A DNA stretch of 64,000 nucleotides from CAJCIY01 sp964245825 (GCA_964245825.1 CAXTNT010000013.1:1-64000), one strand, 5' to 3'; shown: positions 52,600 through 60,819, numbered from the stretch's first letter. The notes: generated from the letters alone by a model not told the origin. Numbers and translations are program-made.

Positions 52600-53639
52600 C
52601 CGAGGGCGAGGGCGCGCCGGCCGACGTCGTCGGCCCCTGGCTGGCGGCCCGTACCGGCGAGGCCGCCTGGCGCGAGGCGACGGTCGCGCTGATCAGCGGC
52701 GGCAAGTCCAACCTCACGTACGTGGTGGCGAGCACCGCCGGGCAGGTCGTCCTGCGCCGGCCGCCGACCGGCCATGTGCTGGCCACCGCGCACGACATGC
52801 TGCGCGAGGCGCGGGTGATCGGCGCCCTCGCGCCGACGCCGGTCCCGGTGCCCGGCCTGATCGCCGTAGAGGAGACCGGCGAGCTCCTGGGCGCGCCGTT
52901 CTACGTGATGGAGCGCGTCGTGGGACACATCGTCCGCGACGAGCTGCCGGCCGGGTACGCGCAGACCCCCGCCGAGCGGGCCACCGTCGCGGAACGGCTC
53001 GTGGGCACCCTCGCCGACCTGCACGCCGTGGATCCGCAGGCCTGCGGGCTGGGCAGCTTCGGCCGGCCGGCCGGCTACATGGAGCGGCAGGTACGCCGCT
53101 GGTCCACGCAGTGGGAGGCGACCCGCACGGCCGACCTGCCGGCGCTGGACGCACTGGCGGGCGACCTCGCGGCGCGGGTACCGGCGCACTCGGAGCACGC
53201 GATCGTGCACGGGGACTACCGGCTCGACAACACGATCCTCGACCCGGACGAGGTGGGACGCATCGCGGCGGTGCTGGACTGGGAGATGTCCACGCTCGGC
53301 GACCCGCTCGCCGACCTCGGCATCCTGCTGGTCTACTGGCGGGCGGCCGGGGAGAGCACGGCGCTCGGCGGCCTCACCCCCAGCGTCAGCTGGATGGAGG
53401 GGTTCCCGGACCGCGCCGGCATCGCCGAGCTGTACGCCAAGGCCAGCGGCCGCGAGGTGCACGACCTGCCGTTCTACGTGGCCTTCGGCTACTTCAAGCT
53501 CGCTGTGGTGGTGCAGGGAATCGTCGCCAGGATCGCCGGCGGCGCGATGGGCGGACAGGACTTCGGGTCGATGGACGGTCTGGTCGGCGCGCTGGTCGAT
53601 CGTGGCGGCGCGGCGCTCGCCGACAACCGGGTGGGCTGA
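52596..53639 (+). CDS. APH-family kinase of the ACAD10/11-LvaA type
   Basis: The 347-residue kinase-fold protein has 'ISGGKSNLTYVV' (nucleotide loop), catalytic 'IVHGDYRLDNTILDP' and metal-binding 'VLDWEMSTLGDPLADLGILLVYW'. These match the N-terminal kinase part of mammalian ACAD11, and LvaA of Pseudomonas putida, which phosphorylate the 4-hydroxyl of 4-hydroxyacyl-CoA. It is therefore more likely metabolic than a resistance gene. It overlaps the SDR stop (GTGA) and ends the plus-strand operon. The ACAD11-like dehydrogenase is in the divergent operon. Confidence 0.92.
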   Translation: MTEGEGAPADVVGPWLAARTGEAAWREATVALISGGKSNLTYVVASTAGQVVLRRPPTGHVLATAHDMLREARVIGALAPTPVPVPGLIAVEETGELLGAPFYVMERVVGHIVRDELPAGYAQTPAERATVAERLVGTLADLHAVDPQACGLGSFGRPAGYMERQVRRWSTQWEATRTADLPALDALAGDLAARVPAHSEHAIVHGDYRLDNTILDPDEVGRIAAVLDWEMSTLGDPLADLGILLVYWRAAGESTALGGLTPSVSWMEGFPDRAGIAELYAKASGREVHDLPFYVAFGYFKLAVVVQGIVARIAGGAMGGQDFGSMDGLVGALVDRGGAALADNRVG

Positions 53640-53702
53640 CTCCGCGTGCGACAAGCCGGCCGGAGGGCGACGGCACCGGCCGCGGGCACGTAGCCTCGGG
53701 CC

Positions 53703-55172
53703 GTGTCCGAGTTCTCCCGCCGCAGCGTGCTGGGCCTCGGCGCGGCCGGGCTGGCGTCGGCGACGGCCGTCGTGATCGAGCGGGCCACCCGGAGCGGGGC
53801 CGCGATCCCGGTCGGCCGAAGCGTGAAATCCGTTGCGCCGCAGGGACTTCCTGCGATCCAGCACGACGTCGACGCGTACGTCGCGCCTGCGGTCAGCGAG
53901 GGCGGGGTGGAGTTCCGGTTCGGGCCGGCGTACACGCTGCTGCTCACCGCAGAGCTGACCCGGGACCCGACCCGTGCCGACCAGGCCGCCCTCGCGGCGG
54001 CGCTGGACGCGGTGGAGACGCACTGGGCCTTCGCGGCCGGCGGCGTCCTGACCGCGATCGCGTACGGGCAGCCGTACCTGCGCAGACTCCCGTCGGCGCT
54101 CGTGGCCCAGCACCTGCCGACAGTGCTCAGCGACGCCACCCACCGCGCCTTCGAGGAGGCCACCCCCCAGCCCACCGACGTCACGGCCGGCGGGTCGGTC
54201 CGCAAGCTCCGCTTCAACACCCCGGTGGCCATCGAGGCCAACGACATCCTGCTGACGCTGCGCGGCGACACGCTCGCCGAGGTGGTCGCGGCGGGCGACT
54301 GGCTGCTCGGCGCGAAGCCGCTGCCGGGCGGACGGTCCGTGAGCGGGCTGGCGGCGCTGCTGCGGCCGACGTCCTCGCGGCTGATCACCAACGTGCCCGG
54401 CCTGCCGCGCCAGCTCGCCGAGGCGGCCAGCACCGACTATGCCGACCGCGTGCACCCGCAGTCACGGCTCTGGATGGGCTTCGCCGACCACCAGGTCGCG
54501 TCGTCGGCGCCGGCGGCGGTGACGACCTTCGCGGGCGGGGAGGGTGTCCGCCGCACCTCTGCGACCGCGGGCGACTACCTGGCCCTCGCCTCCGTCGTCC
54601 ACCTCTCGCACGTGCTGCTCGACCTGGAGCAGTACTACCTGCCCGACCCGGCCTTCCCGGAGGACGACGACGGTACGTACCTCAAGCGGGTGCAGTACAT
54701 GTACCGCGCCGCGAACCCGCCGTCGCGGGGGGCGGCCGACCAGTTCAGCAACGGCGGCGGGCCGACGTACCTGGCCAACGACTACCTCGGGCCGACGAAC
54801 GCGGTGACCGGCGCCCGCGGCATCGACGTGCCGGACGCGACCCCGCGGCTGGGGCACGTGGCGTCGCTGCAACGGGCGTCCCGCACCAGCGCCGGCGTGC
54901 CGCTGCACATCCGGGTGGACGGCGCCGGCTTCGACGCGATCGACGTGCCCGACGGGAGCCGGATGCCCAAGCTGCACTTCTCCATGTACGTGCCCACCGC
55001 GGCGGACTTCGTGGCGATGCGCCGCGCGGGCGCGGGTCTCGACCTCGTCCGCCGCTACGGTGTCCTGGACCGCGACAACAGCATCGAGCGGTTCATCACC
55101 ACCACCCGTCGGCAGAACTTCCTGTCGCCGCCTCGCGCCCACCGCGCCTTCCCGCTGCTGGAGCTGACGTGA
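53703..55172 (+). CDS. Tat-exported DyP-peroxidase-like protein
   Basis: The 489-residue protein starts with a twin-arginine signal ('FSRRSVLGLGAAGLA'). By eye it follows the DyP-type peroxidase plan. 'LWMGFADHQVASS' stands where GXXDG would be (GFADH: the Asp is kept, the last Gly is not). 'LGHVASLQRASR' resembles the proximal His loop, and 'KLHFSMYVPTAADF' and 'SIERFITTTRRQNFLSPP' resemble the C-terminal strands. Similar proteins are annotated as DUF7405, I believe. Haem binding is uncertain. GTG start; it is coupled to the next gene. Confidence 0.65.
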   Translation: MSEFSRRSVLGLGAAGLASATAVVIERATRSGAAIPVGRSVKSVAPQGLPAIQHDVDAYVAPAVSEGGVEFRFGPAYTLLLTAELTRDPTRADQAALAAALDAVETHWAFAAGGVLTAIAYGQPYLRRLPSALVAQHLPTVLSDATHRAFEEATPQPTDVTAGGSVRKLRFNTPVAIEANDILLTLRGDTLAEVVAAGDWLLGAKPLPGGRSVSGLAALLRPTSSRLITNVPGLPRQLAEAASTDYADRVHPQSRLWMGFADHQVASSAPAAVTTFAGGEGVRRTSATAGDYLALASVVHLSHVLLDLEQYYLPDPAFPEDDDGTYLKRVQYMYRAANPPSRGAADQFSNGGGPTYLANDYLGPTNAVTGARGIDVPDATPRLGHVASLQRASRTSAGVPLHIRVDGAGFDAIDVPDGSRMPKLHFSMYVPTAADFVAMRRAGAGLDLVRRYGVLDRDNSIERFITTTRRQNFLSPPRAHRAFPLLELT

Positions 55173-55741
55173 GACGACTGCTCGCCGCCGCGGGCGCGGT
55201 CGTCGTGCTCGCGGTCGGCGGCGGGTCCTACTTCGCCGGCCACCACAGCGGGGTGGATGCCGGTCGCCGCCAGGGCCAGGCGACCGCGCTCGCCGGGGTC
55301 GACCCCGCCGATCTCGCCCTCGTCCGCCAGCTGGCCGCCGACCGCGCGCTGCCAGCGGCGCCCGTCCCCTCCGGCGCGGCCGGCGCGGCCGAGGTCGCCT
55401 CCGTCGTCGAGCCGGGCGCGGCCCAGACCGCGGCCCACGCGTACCTCGGCTGGCTGGACGCGCACCCGGACGCGAGTCAGCCGGGGCTGCTCAGCCGACT
55501 GGCGGCCGCCCGGGTGGCGCTGCCGGTGGGCGCCACCCTCACCGGCCTGAGCGGTCCGGCGGGCGGCAACGACAGCGACGGACGCGTGCAGGTCGTCGAC
55601 CGTGGGGACCTGGCCTGCGTGGATGCCATCCTCGACCAGGTCAGCGCCGGACGGTGCTATGCCGGCGGTCGGCGGGAGGACACCGACAACGGCGACTACA
55701 CGCCGAAGCGCTACCCCCCCGCGTACCGCGCCGCCGAGTAG
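55169..55741 (+). CDS. Membrane-anchored or secreted protein of unknown function
   Basis: This 190-residue protein has an N-terminal hydrophobic helix (about residues 3-25) that could be an anchor or signal peptide. An Ala/Pro-rich region follows, then a domain with two Cys ('GDLACVDAILDQVSAGRCYAGG') likely to form a disulfide outside the cell. I do not recognise a family. It overlaps the DyP-like gene by GTGA, so it may be its partner, for example an accessory or anchoring protein. Its 3' end overlaps the convergent DUF6817 gene by 31 bases. Confidence 0.75.
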   Translation: MRRLLAAAGAVVVLAVGGGSYFAGHHSGVDAGRRQGQATALAGVDPADLALVRQLAADRALPAAPVPSGAAGAAEVASVVEPGAAQTAAHAYLGWLDAHPDASQPGLLSRLAAARVALPVGATLTGLSGPAGGNDSDGRVQVVDRGDLACVDAILDQVSAGRCYAGGRREDTDNGDYTPKRYPPAYRAAE

Positions 55742-56229
55742 GCCGCCGCACTGGCCCAGGGCGCCCAGCGCGTGAACAGGCCTCGCAGGGCAGTGCCGTC
55801 AGCGTGGTCGCTGTGGCCGAGGACGTCGAGCTCGTTCGCGTACGTGATCTCGACGAAAGCGCTGTGCTGCAGCGGGTCCAGTGCGGTGACGACGCCGGTG
55901 AAGCGGTCGTGGTGCTTGGGCGCATCGGTGCCGACGGTCGGGTAGGTCGCGCGGCGGTCGGCGCTCCCGTACAGGTAGATCAGCGCTTCGACCTCCGGGC
56001 CGAGCAGCGCGGCCATCGCCGGACGCTCGTCCAGGCCGGCGAGCGCCGTGGCGAAGCCGTCGGTGCCGTAGAGGGCGTGCGCGGCCCCGGCCCCTACGAC
56101 CGAGGCGGGTGCGCCCCACCCGTCGAGGACCGAGGCGACGCGCCCGAGGTGGGCGAGCAGCGTGCCGCCCGGATGGGCGATGTCCGCGGCGCCCCGAGCC
56201 TGCAGCAACGCTGCGATGTCGGCGTCCAC
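55711..56229 (-). CDS. DUF6817 domain protein
   Basis: The 172-residue protein has an HD-like pattern of conserved His: 'HPGGTLLAHLGRVASVLDGWGAPASVVGAGAAHALYGTDGF', followed by 'GPEVEALIYLYGSADR' and a C-terminal helix. This matches the DUF6817 layout, whose function is unknown; the His spacing suggests a metal site. The start is GTG. It converges on the preceding gene with a short overlap and is divergent from tRNA-Arg, 34 bases away. Confidence 0.82.
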   Translation of the reverse strand: MDADIAALLQARGAADIAHPGGTLLAHLGRVASVLDGWGAPASVVGAGAAHALYGTDGFATALAGLDERPAMAALLGPEVEALIYLYGSADRRATYPTVGTDAPKHHDRFTGVVTALDPLQHSAFVEITYANELDVLGHSDHADGTALRGLFTRWAPWASAAAYSAARYAGG

Positions 56230-56263
56230 GCGGGCAGCCTGGCACTACCCTCGGGCCTGTCCA

Positions 56264-56336
56264 GCGCCCGTAGCTCAGCGGATAGAGCAGGTGCCTTCTA
56301 AGCACTTGGTCGCAGGTTCGAGTCCTGCCGGGCGCA
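56264..56336 (+). tRNA. tRNA-Arg (TCT)
   Basis: The 73-base cloverleaf has acceptor GCGCCCG/CGGGCGC, anticodon stem GGTGC/GCACT (one G-T), loop CTTCTAA with anticodon TCT, T-arm GCAGG-TTCGAGT-CCTGC and discriminator A. No CCA is encoded. A degraded toxin-antitoxin module lies 160 bases downstream. Confidence 0.96.
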
Positions 56337-56496
56337 CGACCCGGAGCCCAGCCCTCCCTGGCGAACCTCTAGCCTGCAGCGGCCGGACGCGACGTTGCGT
56401 TGGGTGCGCGGCCGGGGCGGGATCCGCACCGCACCCGGCGTCGCTCGCGTGCTGCCTACGCTCACGACGACGTTCATGGTCACTAGCCTGACCAAC

Positions 56497-56718
56497 ATGG
56501 CCGTACACAACATGGCGGACGCCAAGGCGCACCTGTCGCAACTACTCGATGCAGCCCTGAGGGGTTACGAGGTCATCGTCGCGCGCGCCGGCAAGCCACT
56601 CGTGCGGCTCGTGCCGGTCACGGCGCCCGTAGCGCGCGTCCTGGGGTTCCTCGACCTACCCTCGCCCGACGAGCGCTTTGGTTCGCTCGACGAGAGCGAA
56701 GTCGCTGTCTGGTCGTGA
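56497..56718 (+). CDS. Type II antitoxin, Phd/YefM (VapB-like)
   Basis: The 73-residue protein has the Phd/YefM N-terminal DNA-binding part ('NMADAKAHLSQLLDAALRGYEVIVARAGKPLVRLVPV') and a toxin-binding tail ('LGFLDLPSPDERFGSLDESEVAVW'). ATG 56497 was chosen, though in-frame ATG codons at 56476 and 56512 are alternatives. It overlaps by GTGA the start of a frameshifted vapC remnant, so the antitoxin appears to have lost its toxin and may persist as an orphan regulator. Confidence 0.85.
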   Translation: MAVHNMADAKAHLSQLLDAALRGYEVIVARAGKPLVRLVPVTAPVARVLGFLDLPSPDERFGSLDESEVAVWS

Positions 56719-56946
56719 CGATCCTGCCGCTGGACACCCACGCCTACGCGTGCGCTCACCGATCCCAGCCGCTTGTCCAGTCCTGCCCGGACCGCGGTAG
56801 AGGCACCGAGCAACGTCGTGGTCGTCTTCGCAGTGACCGGTTGCCCCGACTTTCCCTCGCCGCGGTGTCGGATTCGGTTGACCACGTTCGTGGACAGTGT
56901 GACGGTCGCAGCAGGCACGACCGATCACCTGACAAGGGAGGTCTGA
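56715..56946 (+). pseudogene. Frameshifted VapC (PIN-domain) toxin remnant
   Basis: In the frame coupled to the antitoxin the product begins 'ILPLDTHAYAC', matching the PIN start with the first catalytic Asp. The similarity then jumps frame: from 56755 another frame reads 'LTDPSRLSSPARTAVEAP' then 'SNVVVVFAVT', the usual next VapC segment. Two bases seem to be missing between the parts. After 56838 no similarity is seen, and the later catalytic acids are absent. The toxin is therefore disrupted and truncated. Confidence 0.75.
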
Positions 56947-56947
56947 C

Positions 56948-57349
56948 ATGGCCGAGTACCTCATCTTCTTCAACGACGAGTGGGTGACCGAGACCAGCGA
57001 CGAGGGGTGGCAGCAGCGGGCGCGCGACGCACGTGCCGTCATAGACGACATGAAGACAGCCGGCGTGTACCTCTTCGCCGGCGGCCTCTACAACGACGGC
57101 CCGGTCTTCCACGCCGCGCCCGACGGTGGTGGCGCGGCTGTCTTCACGGACGGGCCGTATGCCGAGACCAAGGAGATCTTCGGCGGGTTCGCTGCCGTGG
57201 ACGTGCCAGACGAGGCCGCGGCCCGCGACTGGGCGGGGCGCATCGCGGTGGCCTGCGACTGGCCGCAGGAGGTGCGGATGTTCCGCAGCCCCGAGCAGAT
57301 CCCGACGCCGGACGCCGACCGCGCGGCCGCTGTGGCGGGGGAGGTCTGA
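56948..57349 (+). CDS. YCII/DGPF-family protein
   Basis: The 133-residue protein has the DGPF-type motif 'FTDGPYAETKEIFGGFAAVDVPD', which defines the YCII-related proteins associated with ECF42 sigma factors. A conserved acidic/His pair of the YciI-like ferredoxin fold is likely catalytic or binding, but the role is unproven. The start has a strong GGGAGG. It is the first of three genes (DGPF-DGPF-sigma) in one operon; the gene after it starts two bases past its stop. Confidence 0.93.
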   Translation: MAEYLIFFNDEWVTETSDEGWQQRARDARAVIDDMKTAGVYLFAGGLYNDGPVFHAAPDGGGAAVFTDGPYAETKEIFGGFAAVDVPDEAAARDWAGRIAVACDWPQEVRMFRSPEQIPTPDADRAAAVAGEV

Positions 57350-57350
57350 G

Positions 57351-57722
57351 ATGCCGCAGTACCTGCTGTCCGTGCACGGCGCGGACTCGGACTACGACCC
57401 GGCGGCGGGCAAGTTCGGCTCGTACTCGTCGGAGGAGGAGGCCGAGGAGGCGATGGCCGCGACCGGGGTGTTCAACGAGAAGCTGGTCGCCGCGGGCCAC
57501 TTCGTCTTTGCCGGCGGACTCCGCTCGGCGTCCACCGCCACGGTGGTGGACGGCACGGGCGAGAAGCCCACGTACACCGACGGGCCCTACCTCGAGACCA
57601 AGGAGTGGATCGGCGGGTTCTGGGTGATCGACGCCCCGGACCTCGACGTCGCGCTCGAACTGGCCGCGGAAGGCTCCCGGGCATGCCGCGGGAAGGTCGA
57701 GGTACGCCCGTTCGCCGGGTGA
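57351..57722 (+). CDS. YCII/DGPF-family protein
   Basis: The 123-residue second DGPF protein starts 'MPQYLLSVHG' and carries 'YTDGPYLETKEWIGGFWVIDAPDLDVALELAAEGSRACRGKVEVRPF', the complete family signature. It is more typical of the group than its neighbour, which has a longer C-terminus. The two are paralogues and may form hetero-oligomers. The sigma-factor gene starts 11 bases past its stop. Confidence 0.94.
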   Translation: MPQYLLSVHGADSDYDPAAGKFGSYSSEEEAEEAMAATGVFNEKLVAAGHFVFAGGLRSASTATVVDGTGEKPTYTDGPYLETKEWIGGFWVIDAPDLDVALELAAEGSRACRGKVEVRPFAG

Positions 57723-57732
57723 TCGTCAGTCG

Positions 57733-58920
57733 ATGATCGAGGACGTCTTCCGCGCCGAGTGGCCGCGTGTCGTGGCCACGCTGCGCCGCCGCTTCGGTGA
57801 CCTGGACCTGGCCGAGGAGGCGGCCGGCGAGGCCGTCCTCGCCGCCGTGACCGCGTGGCGCGAACAGCTGCCGGCGAACCCGGGCGGCTGGCTGATGACG
57901 ACCGCGGCCAACAAGGCGATCGACCGGCTGCGGCGCGAGTCGAAGCGGGACGCCAAGCAGATCGAGGCACTCATGCGGTACGCCGAACCGGAGCCCGCGC
58001 ACGCAGTCGAGGACGACCAGCTCCGGCTCGTCTTCACCTGCTGCCACCCCGCGCTCGCGCCCGAGGCACGGCTGGCCCTCACGCTGCGGCTGGTGGCCGG
58101 CCTGAGCGTCGGGGAGATCGCCCGCGGGTTGTTGTCGAGCGAGGCGGCGATCGGCCAGCGGATCACCCGCGCGAAGGCGAAGATCAAGGCGGCGCACATC
58201 CCGTTCACGGTCCCCGAACGTCTCGAGGAGCGACTGCCGGACGTGCTGGCCGTGGTCTACCTCATCTTCAACGAGGGCTATCTCCCGGGCGGCGGCGACG
58301 AGCTGCGTGTCGACCTCTCCGACGAGGCGATCCGGCTGGCCCGCCTGCTGCACGGCCTGCTGCCGGACGAGCCCGAGGCAACCGGTCTGCTCGCGCTCCT
58401 GTTGCTGACCGACGCCCGCCGAGCCACCCGGGTCGACGGAGCCGGCGCGCTGGTGACGCTGGAGCATCAGGACCGATCCGGCTGGGACCCGGCGCTGATC
58501 GCGGAAGGCCACGCGCTGGTACGCGCGTGCGTCGAGGGCAACCGGCCGGGCGTCTACCAGCTGCAGGCGGCGATCAACGCCGTGCACACGTCGGCGCCGC
58601 GGTTCCAGGACACCGACTGGAGGGCGCTCGCCACCCTGTACGACCAGCTCTACGCACTGCAGCCGGCGCCGGTGGTCGCCCTCAACCGGGCGGTGATCAC
58701 CGCTGAGCTGGACGGGCCGGAGGTCTCTCTCGCCGCCGTCGACGCGCTGCCGCTCGCCGGCTACCACGCGTTCCACGCAACCCGGGCGGAGTTGCTGCGT
58801 CGTCTGGGCCGGCCGCGGGAGGCGCGCGCGGCCTACACCCGGGCGATCGAGCTGGCCGGCAACCCGGCCGAGGTCCGACATCTGACCCGCCGCCGCGGCG
58901 AACTGACCGTGGAGTCCTGA
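57733..58920 (+). CDS. ECF42-group RNA polymerase sigma factor with C-terminal extension
   Basis: The 395-residue protein has sigma-2 ('VFRAEWPRVVATLRRRFGDLDLAEEAAGEAVLAA', 'GGWLMTTAANKAIDRLRRE') and sigma-4 ('LALTLRLVAGLSVGEIARGLLSSEAAIGQRITRAKAKIK') regions. A helical extension of about 200 residues (DUF6596/TPR-like, 'LYDQLYALQPAPVVALNRAV') defines ECF42. This group lacks a classical anti-sigma factor, and the extension is thought to regulate activity. It is encoded with two DGPF proteins that are its usual targets. No anti-sigma gene is present. Confidence 0.95.
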   Translation: MIEDVFRAEWPRVVATLRRRFGDLDLAEEAAGEAVLAAVTAWREQLPANPGGWLMTTAANKAIDRLRRESKRDAKQIEALMRYAEPEPAHAVEDDQLRLVFTCCHPALAPEARLALTLRLVAGLSVGEIARGLLSSEAAIGQRITRAKAKIKAAHIPFTVPERLEERLPDVLAVVYLIFNEGYLPGGGDELRVDLSDEAIRLARLLHGLLPDEPEATGLLALLLLTDARRATRVDGAGALVTLEHQDRSGWDPALIAEGHALVRACVEGNRPGVYQLQAAINAVHTSAPRFQDTDWRALATLYDQLYALQPAPVVALNRAVITAELDGPEVSLAAVDALPLAGYHAFHATRAELLRRLGRPREARAAYTRAIELAGNPAEVRHLTRRRGELTVES

Positions 58921-59130
58921 TCCGTCAGGTGCCGGCTGGAGCGCCGAACCACCGCGGCGCGCACTCGAGGAGATCTGCCTGGTCTTCGCCAGCCCAGGCG
59001 ACGTGACCGTCCAGCCGCCGATGCCGCCACGAAGCCGTTGACCCGCGATTGGTCCGGATGCACTACAGACCAGGGGGGTGGGGGCTGGAATACTGCGCCA
59101 CTGGATTCGGAGAATAGAGAAAGAGTCGGC

Positions 59131-59892
59131 ATGAGAGCAGTACGTCTCTGCGCCCTGACCGGTGTCAGCCTCGTCGGGGTGGCGCTCACCGCAAGTACCG
59201 CTATCGCGGGCCCGGTGCACCCGCAGGCACACCCGGGCGTCGGGCTCGGGGGCGCCTCCGGCTCTGCTGGGCCAGCGGTGAGCGCGGGCAAGAAGCCCCA
59301 GACAACCGTTGGCGGCGGGTACCTCAGCAAGCCTGGCGTAACCCACGAGGCGCAGACCTATGTGACGATCCCGGCCCTGACCTGCCCTAACGGAGAGGAC
59401 AGCGCCGAAGTGTCCCTGGGCGCGTTCGCTTTCCGGGCTGATGGGAAGGTCGAGGCCCAAGCTATCTCGGACTGCCAAAACGGCACCGCGCAGTACTTCA
59501 TCGCCAGCGACTACGAGGCCGAGAATCAGTTCTACCAAGCGTCCGAAACCGCTAGTGCCGGTGACTTGGTGGAGATCACTCTCGAAGATGACAGCAGCCA
59601 GACCTACATGGACGCGTACGACACCACCTCAGGCAAGGATGCCCAGCTCACCGAGAGTGGCGACTCGACCGAGGGCGCGCAGCTTCTCATCGGCAGCCTG
59701 AACGACTCCGCTTATCGCACAGTCGTGGACTTCGGGAGCACGACGTTCTACGACCCAAGCTTCAACAGCGACGGCATCACCAGCGCGCTCGCCAAGAAGC
59801 TGACGCAGTACACAAACGGCGTCGCGCAGATCAAGCCAAAGAGCTACAACAAGAAGAAGCAGAGGTTCGGGCTCGTCTGGGAACACAGCTGA
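59131..59892 (+). CDS. Secreted protein of unknown function, possible G1-peptidase-like fold
   Basis: The 253-residue protein has a clear Sec signal peptide ('LCALTGVSLVGVALTASTAIAG') and a beta-rich mature part. Segments such as 'TYVTIPALTCPNGEDSAEVSLG' and 'SASAGDLVEITLEDDS'-like strands recall the beta-sandwich of G1/eqolisin-type proteins, but I see no convincing catalytic Gln/Glu pair. Two Cys could form a disulfide. Base composition in and just before the gene is more AT-rich than the surroundings, with many Lys/Asn codons at the end, hinting at recent acquisition. Confidence 0.7.
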   Translation: MRAVRLCALTGVSLVGVALTASTAIAGPVHPQAHPGVGLGGASGSAGPAVSAGKKPQTTVGGGYLSKPGVTHEAQTYVTIPALTCPNGEDSAEVSLGAFAFRADGKVEAQAISDCQNGTAQYFIASDYEAENQFYQASETASAGDLVEITLEDDSSQTYMDAYDTTSGKDAQLTESGDSTEGAQLLIGSLNDSAYRTVVDFGSTTFYDPSFNSDGITSALAKKLTQYTNGVAQIKPKSYNKKKQRFGLVWEHS

Positions 59893-59943
59893 CGCAAGCG
59901 GGTTGCGGCTGAGCTTGCGAGGCCGCACGCCACGAAAGACGCC

Positions 59944-60819
59944 TCAGGACGGGCGGACGCTGACCTCGAGCTCGGCGATGTCGTCGTCGGAGAGGCTGAC
60001 GCTGGCTACCTTCATGTTCTCCTCCAGGTGCGCGACGCTCGACGTACCCGGGATCAACAGCACGTTGTCCCGACGCGCGAGGAGCCAGGCCAGACCGACC
60101 TGGGCCGGCGATGCGCCGACCCGCTCGGCGACGGCCCGCACCGCCGCGTTCTCGTTGACCTTCGGCATGCCCGGGAACGCGGACCCGAGCGGGAAGTACG
60201 GCACGTAGGCGACGCCGGAGCTGTGGCAGAGGTCCAGCACGTCGGCGTCCTTCTGGTCGACCAGGCTGAACGCGTTCTGCACGCACACGATGTCCGCCTG
60301 CGCGATGGCTTGCTCGACCTGAGCACGGCTGGCGGTGGAGATGCCAACGCCGGCGATCATGCCCTCCTCCCGCATCGCGACCATCTCGGCCAGCTGATCC
60401 TCGAGCCGCACGCGCTGGTCGGCGGGCAGCTCGTGCCCCTCCGTCAACCTGAGGTTCACGGCGCCGAGCCGGTCGGTGCCGAGGCTCTTCAGGTTGTCCT
60501 CGACGGCCGAGCGCAACTGCTCGGGCCGCTGGGCAGGCAGCCAGCCGCCCTGCTCGTCGCGAAACGCGCCCACCTTGGAGACCAGCACCAGGTCATCGGG
60601 GTACGGGTGCAGCGCCTCGCGGATGAGCTCGTTCGAGACGTCGGGCCCGTAGAACTGAGCCGTGTCGACGTGGTCGACGCCGAGCTCGACCGCGCGCCGC
60701 AGCACAGCGACGGCCTCGTCGTGATCGCGCGGTGGCCCCATGACGCCGGGCCCGGGGAGCTGCATCGCGCCGAAGCCGATGCGCTGCACGGTGAAGGGGC
60801 CGAGGGGGTACGTGTCCAC
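59944..60819 (-). CDS. Aldo/keto reductase
   Basis: The 291-residue NADPH-dependent TIM-barrel reductase has 'RIGFGAMQLPGPGVMGPP', catalytic Asp/Tyr in 'VDHVDTAQFYGPD', Lys in 'LVLVSKVG', and cofactor loop 'LLIPGTSSVAHLEENMKVA'. The usual catalytic His is Asn in 'AVNLRLTEG', as in the YdbC/oxidoreductase-type branch. The start GTG giving 'MDTYPLGPFTVQRI' matches homologues; an upstream GTG at 60852 is possible. The substrate is unknown. It lies downstream of the LuxR-type regulator on the same strand. Confidence 0.9.
   Translation of the reverse strand: MDTYPLGPFTVQRIGFGAMQLPGPGVMGPPRDHDEAVAVLRRAVELGVDHVDTAQFYGPDVSNELIREALHPYPDDLVLVSKVGAFRDEQGGWLPAQRPEQLRSAVEDNLKSLGTDRLGAVNLRLTEGHELPADQRVRLEDQLAEMVAMREEGMIAGVGISTASRAQVEQAIAQADIVCVQNAFSLVDQKDADVLDLCHSSGVAYVPYFPLGSAFPGMPKVNENAAVRAVAERVGASPAQVGLAWLLARRDNVLLIPGTSSVAHLEENMKVASVSLSDDDIAELEVSVRPS

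Noticed and set aside
52596..53639. Second aminoglycoside phosphotransferase
   Set aside because: Similarity and operon context point to the ACAD11/LvaA 4-hydroxyacyl-CoA kinase group instead.
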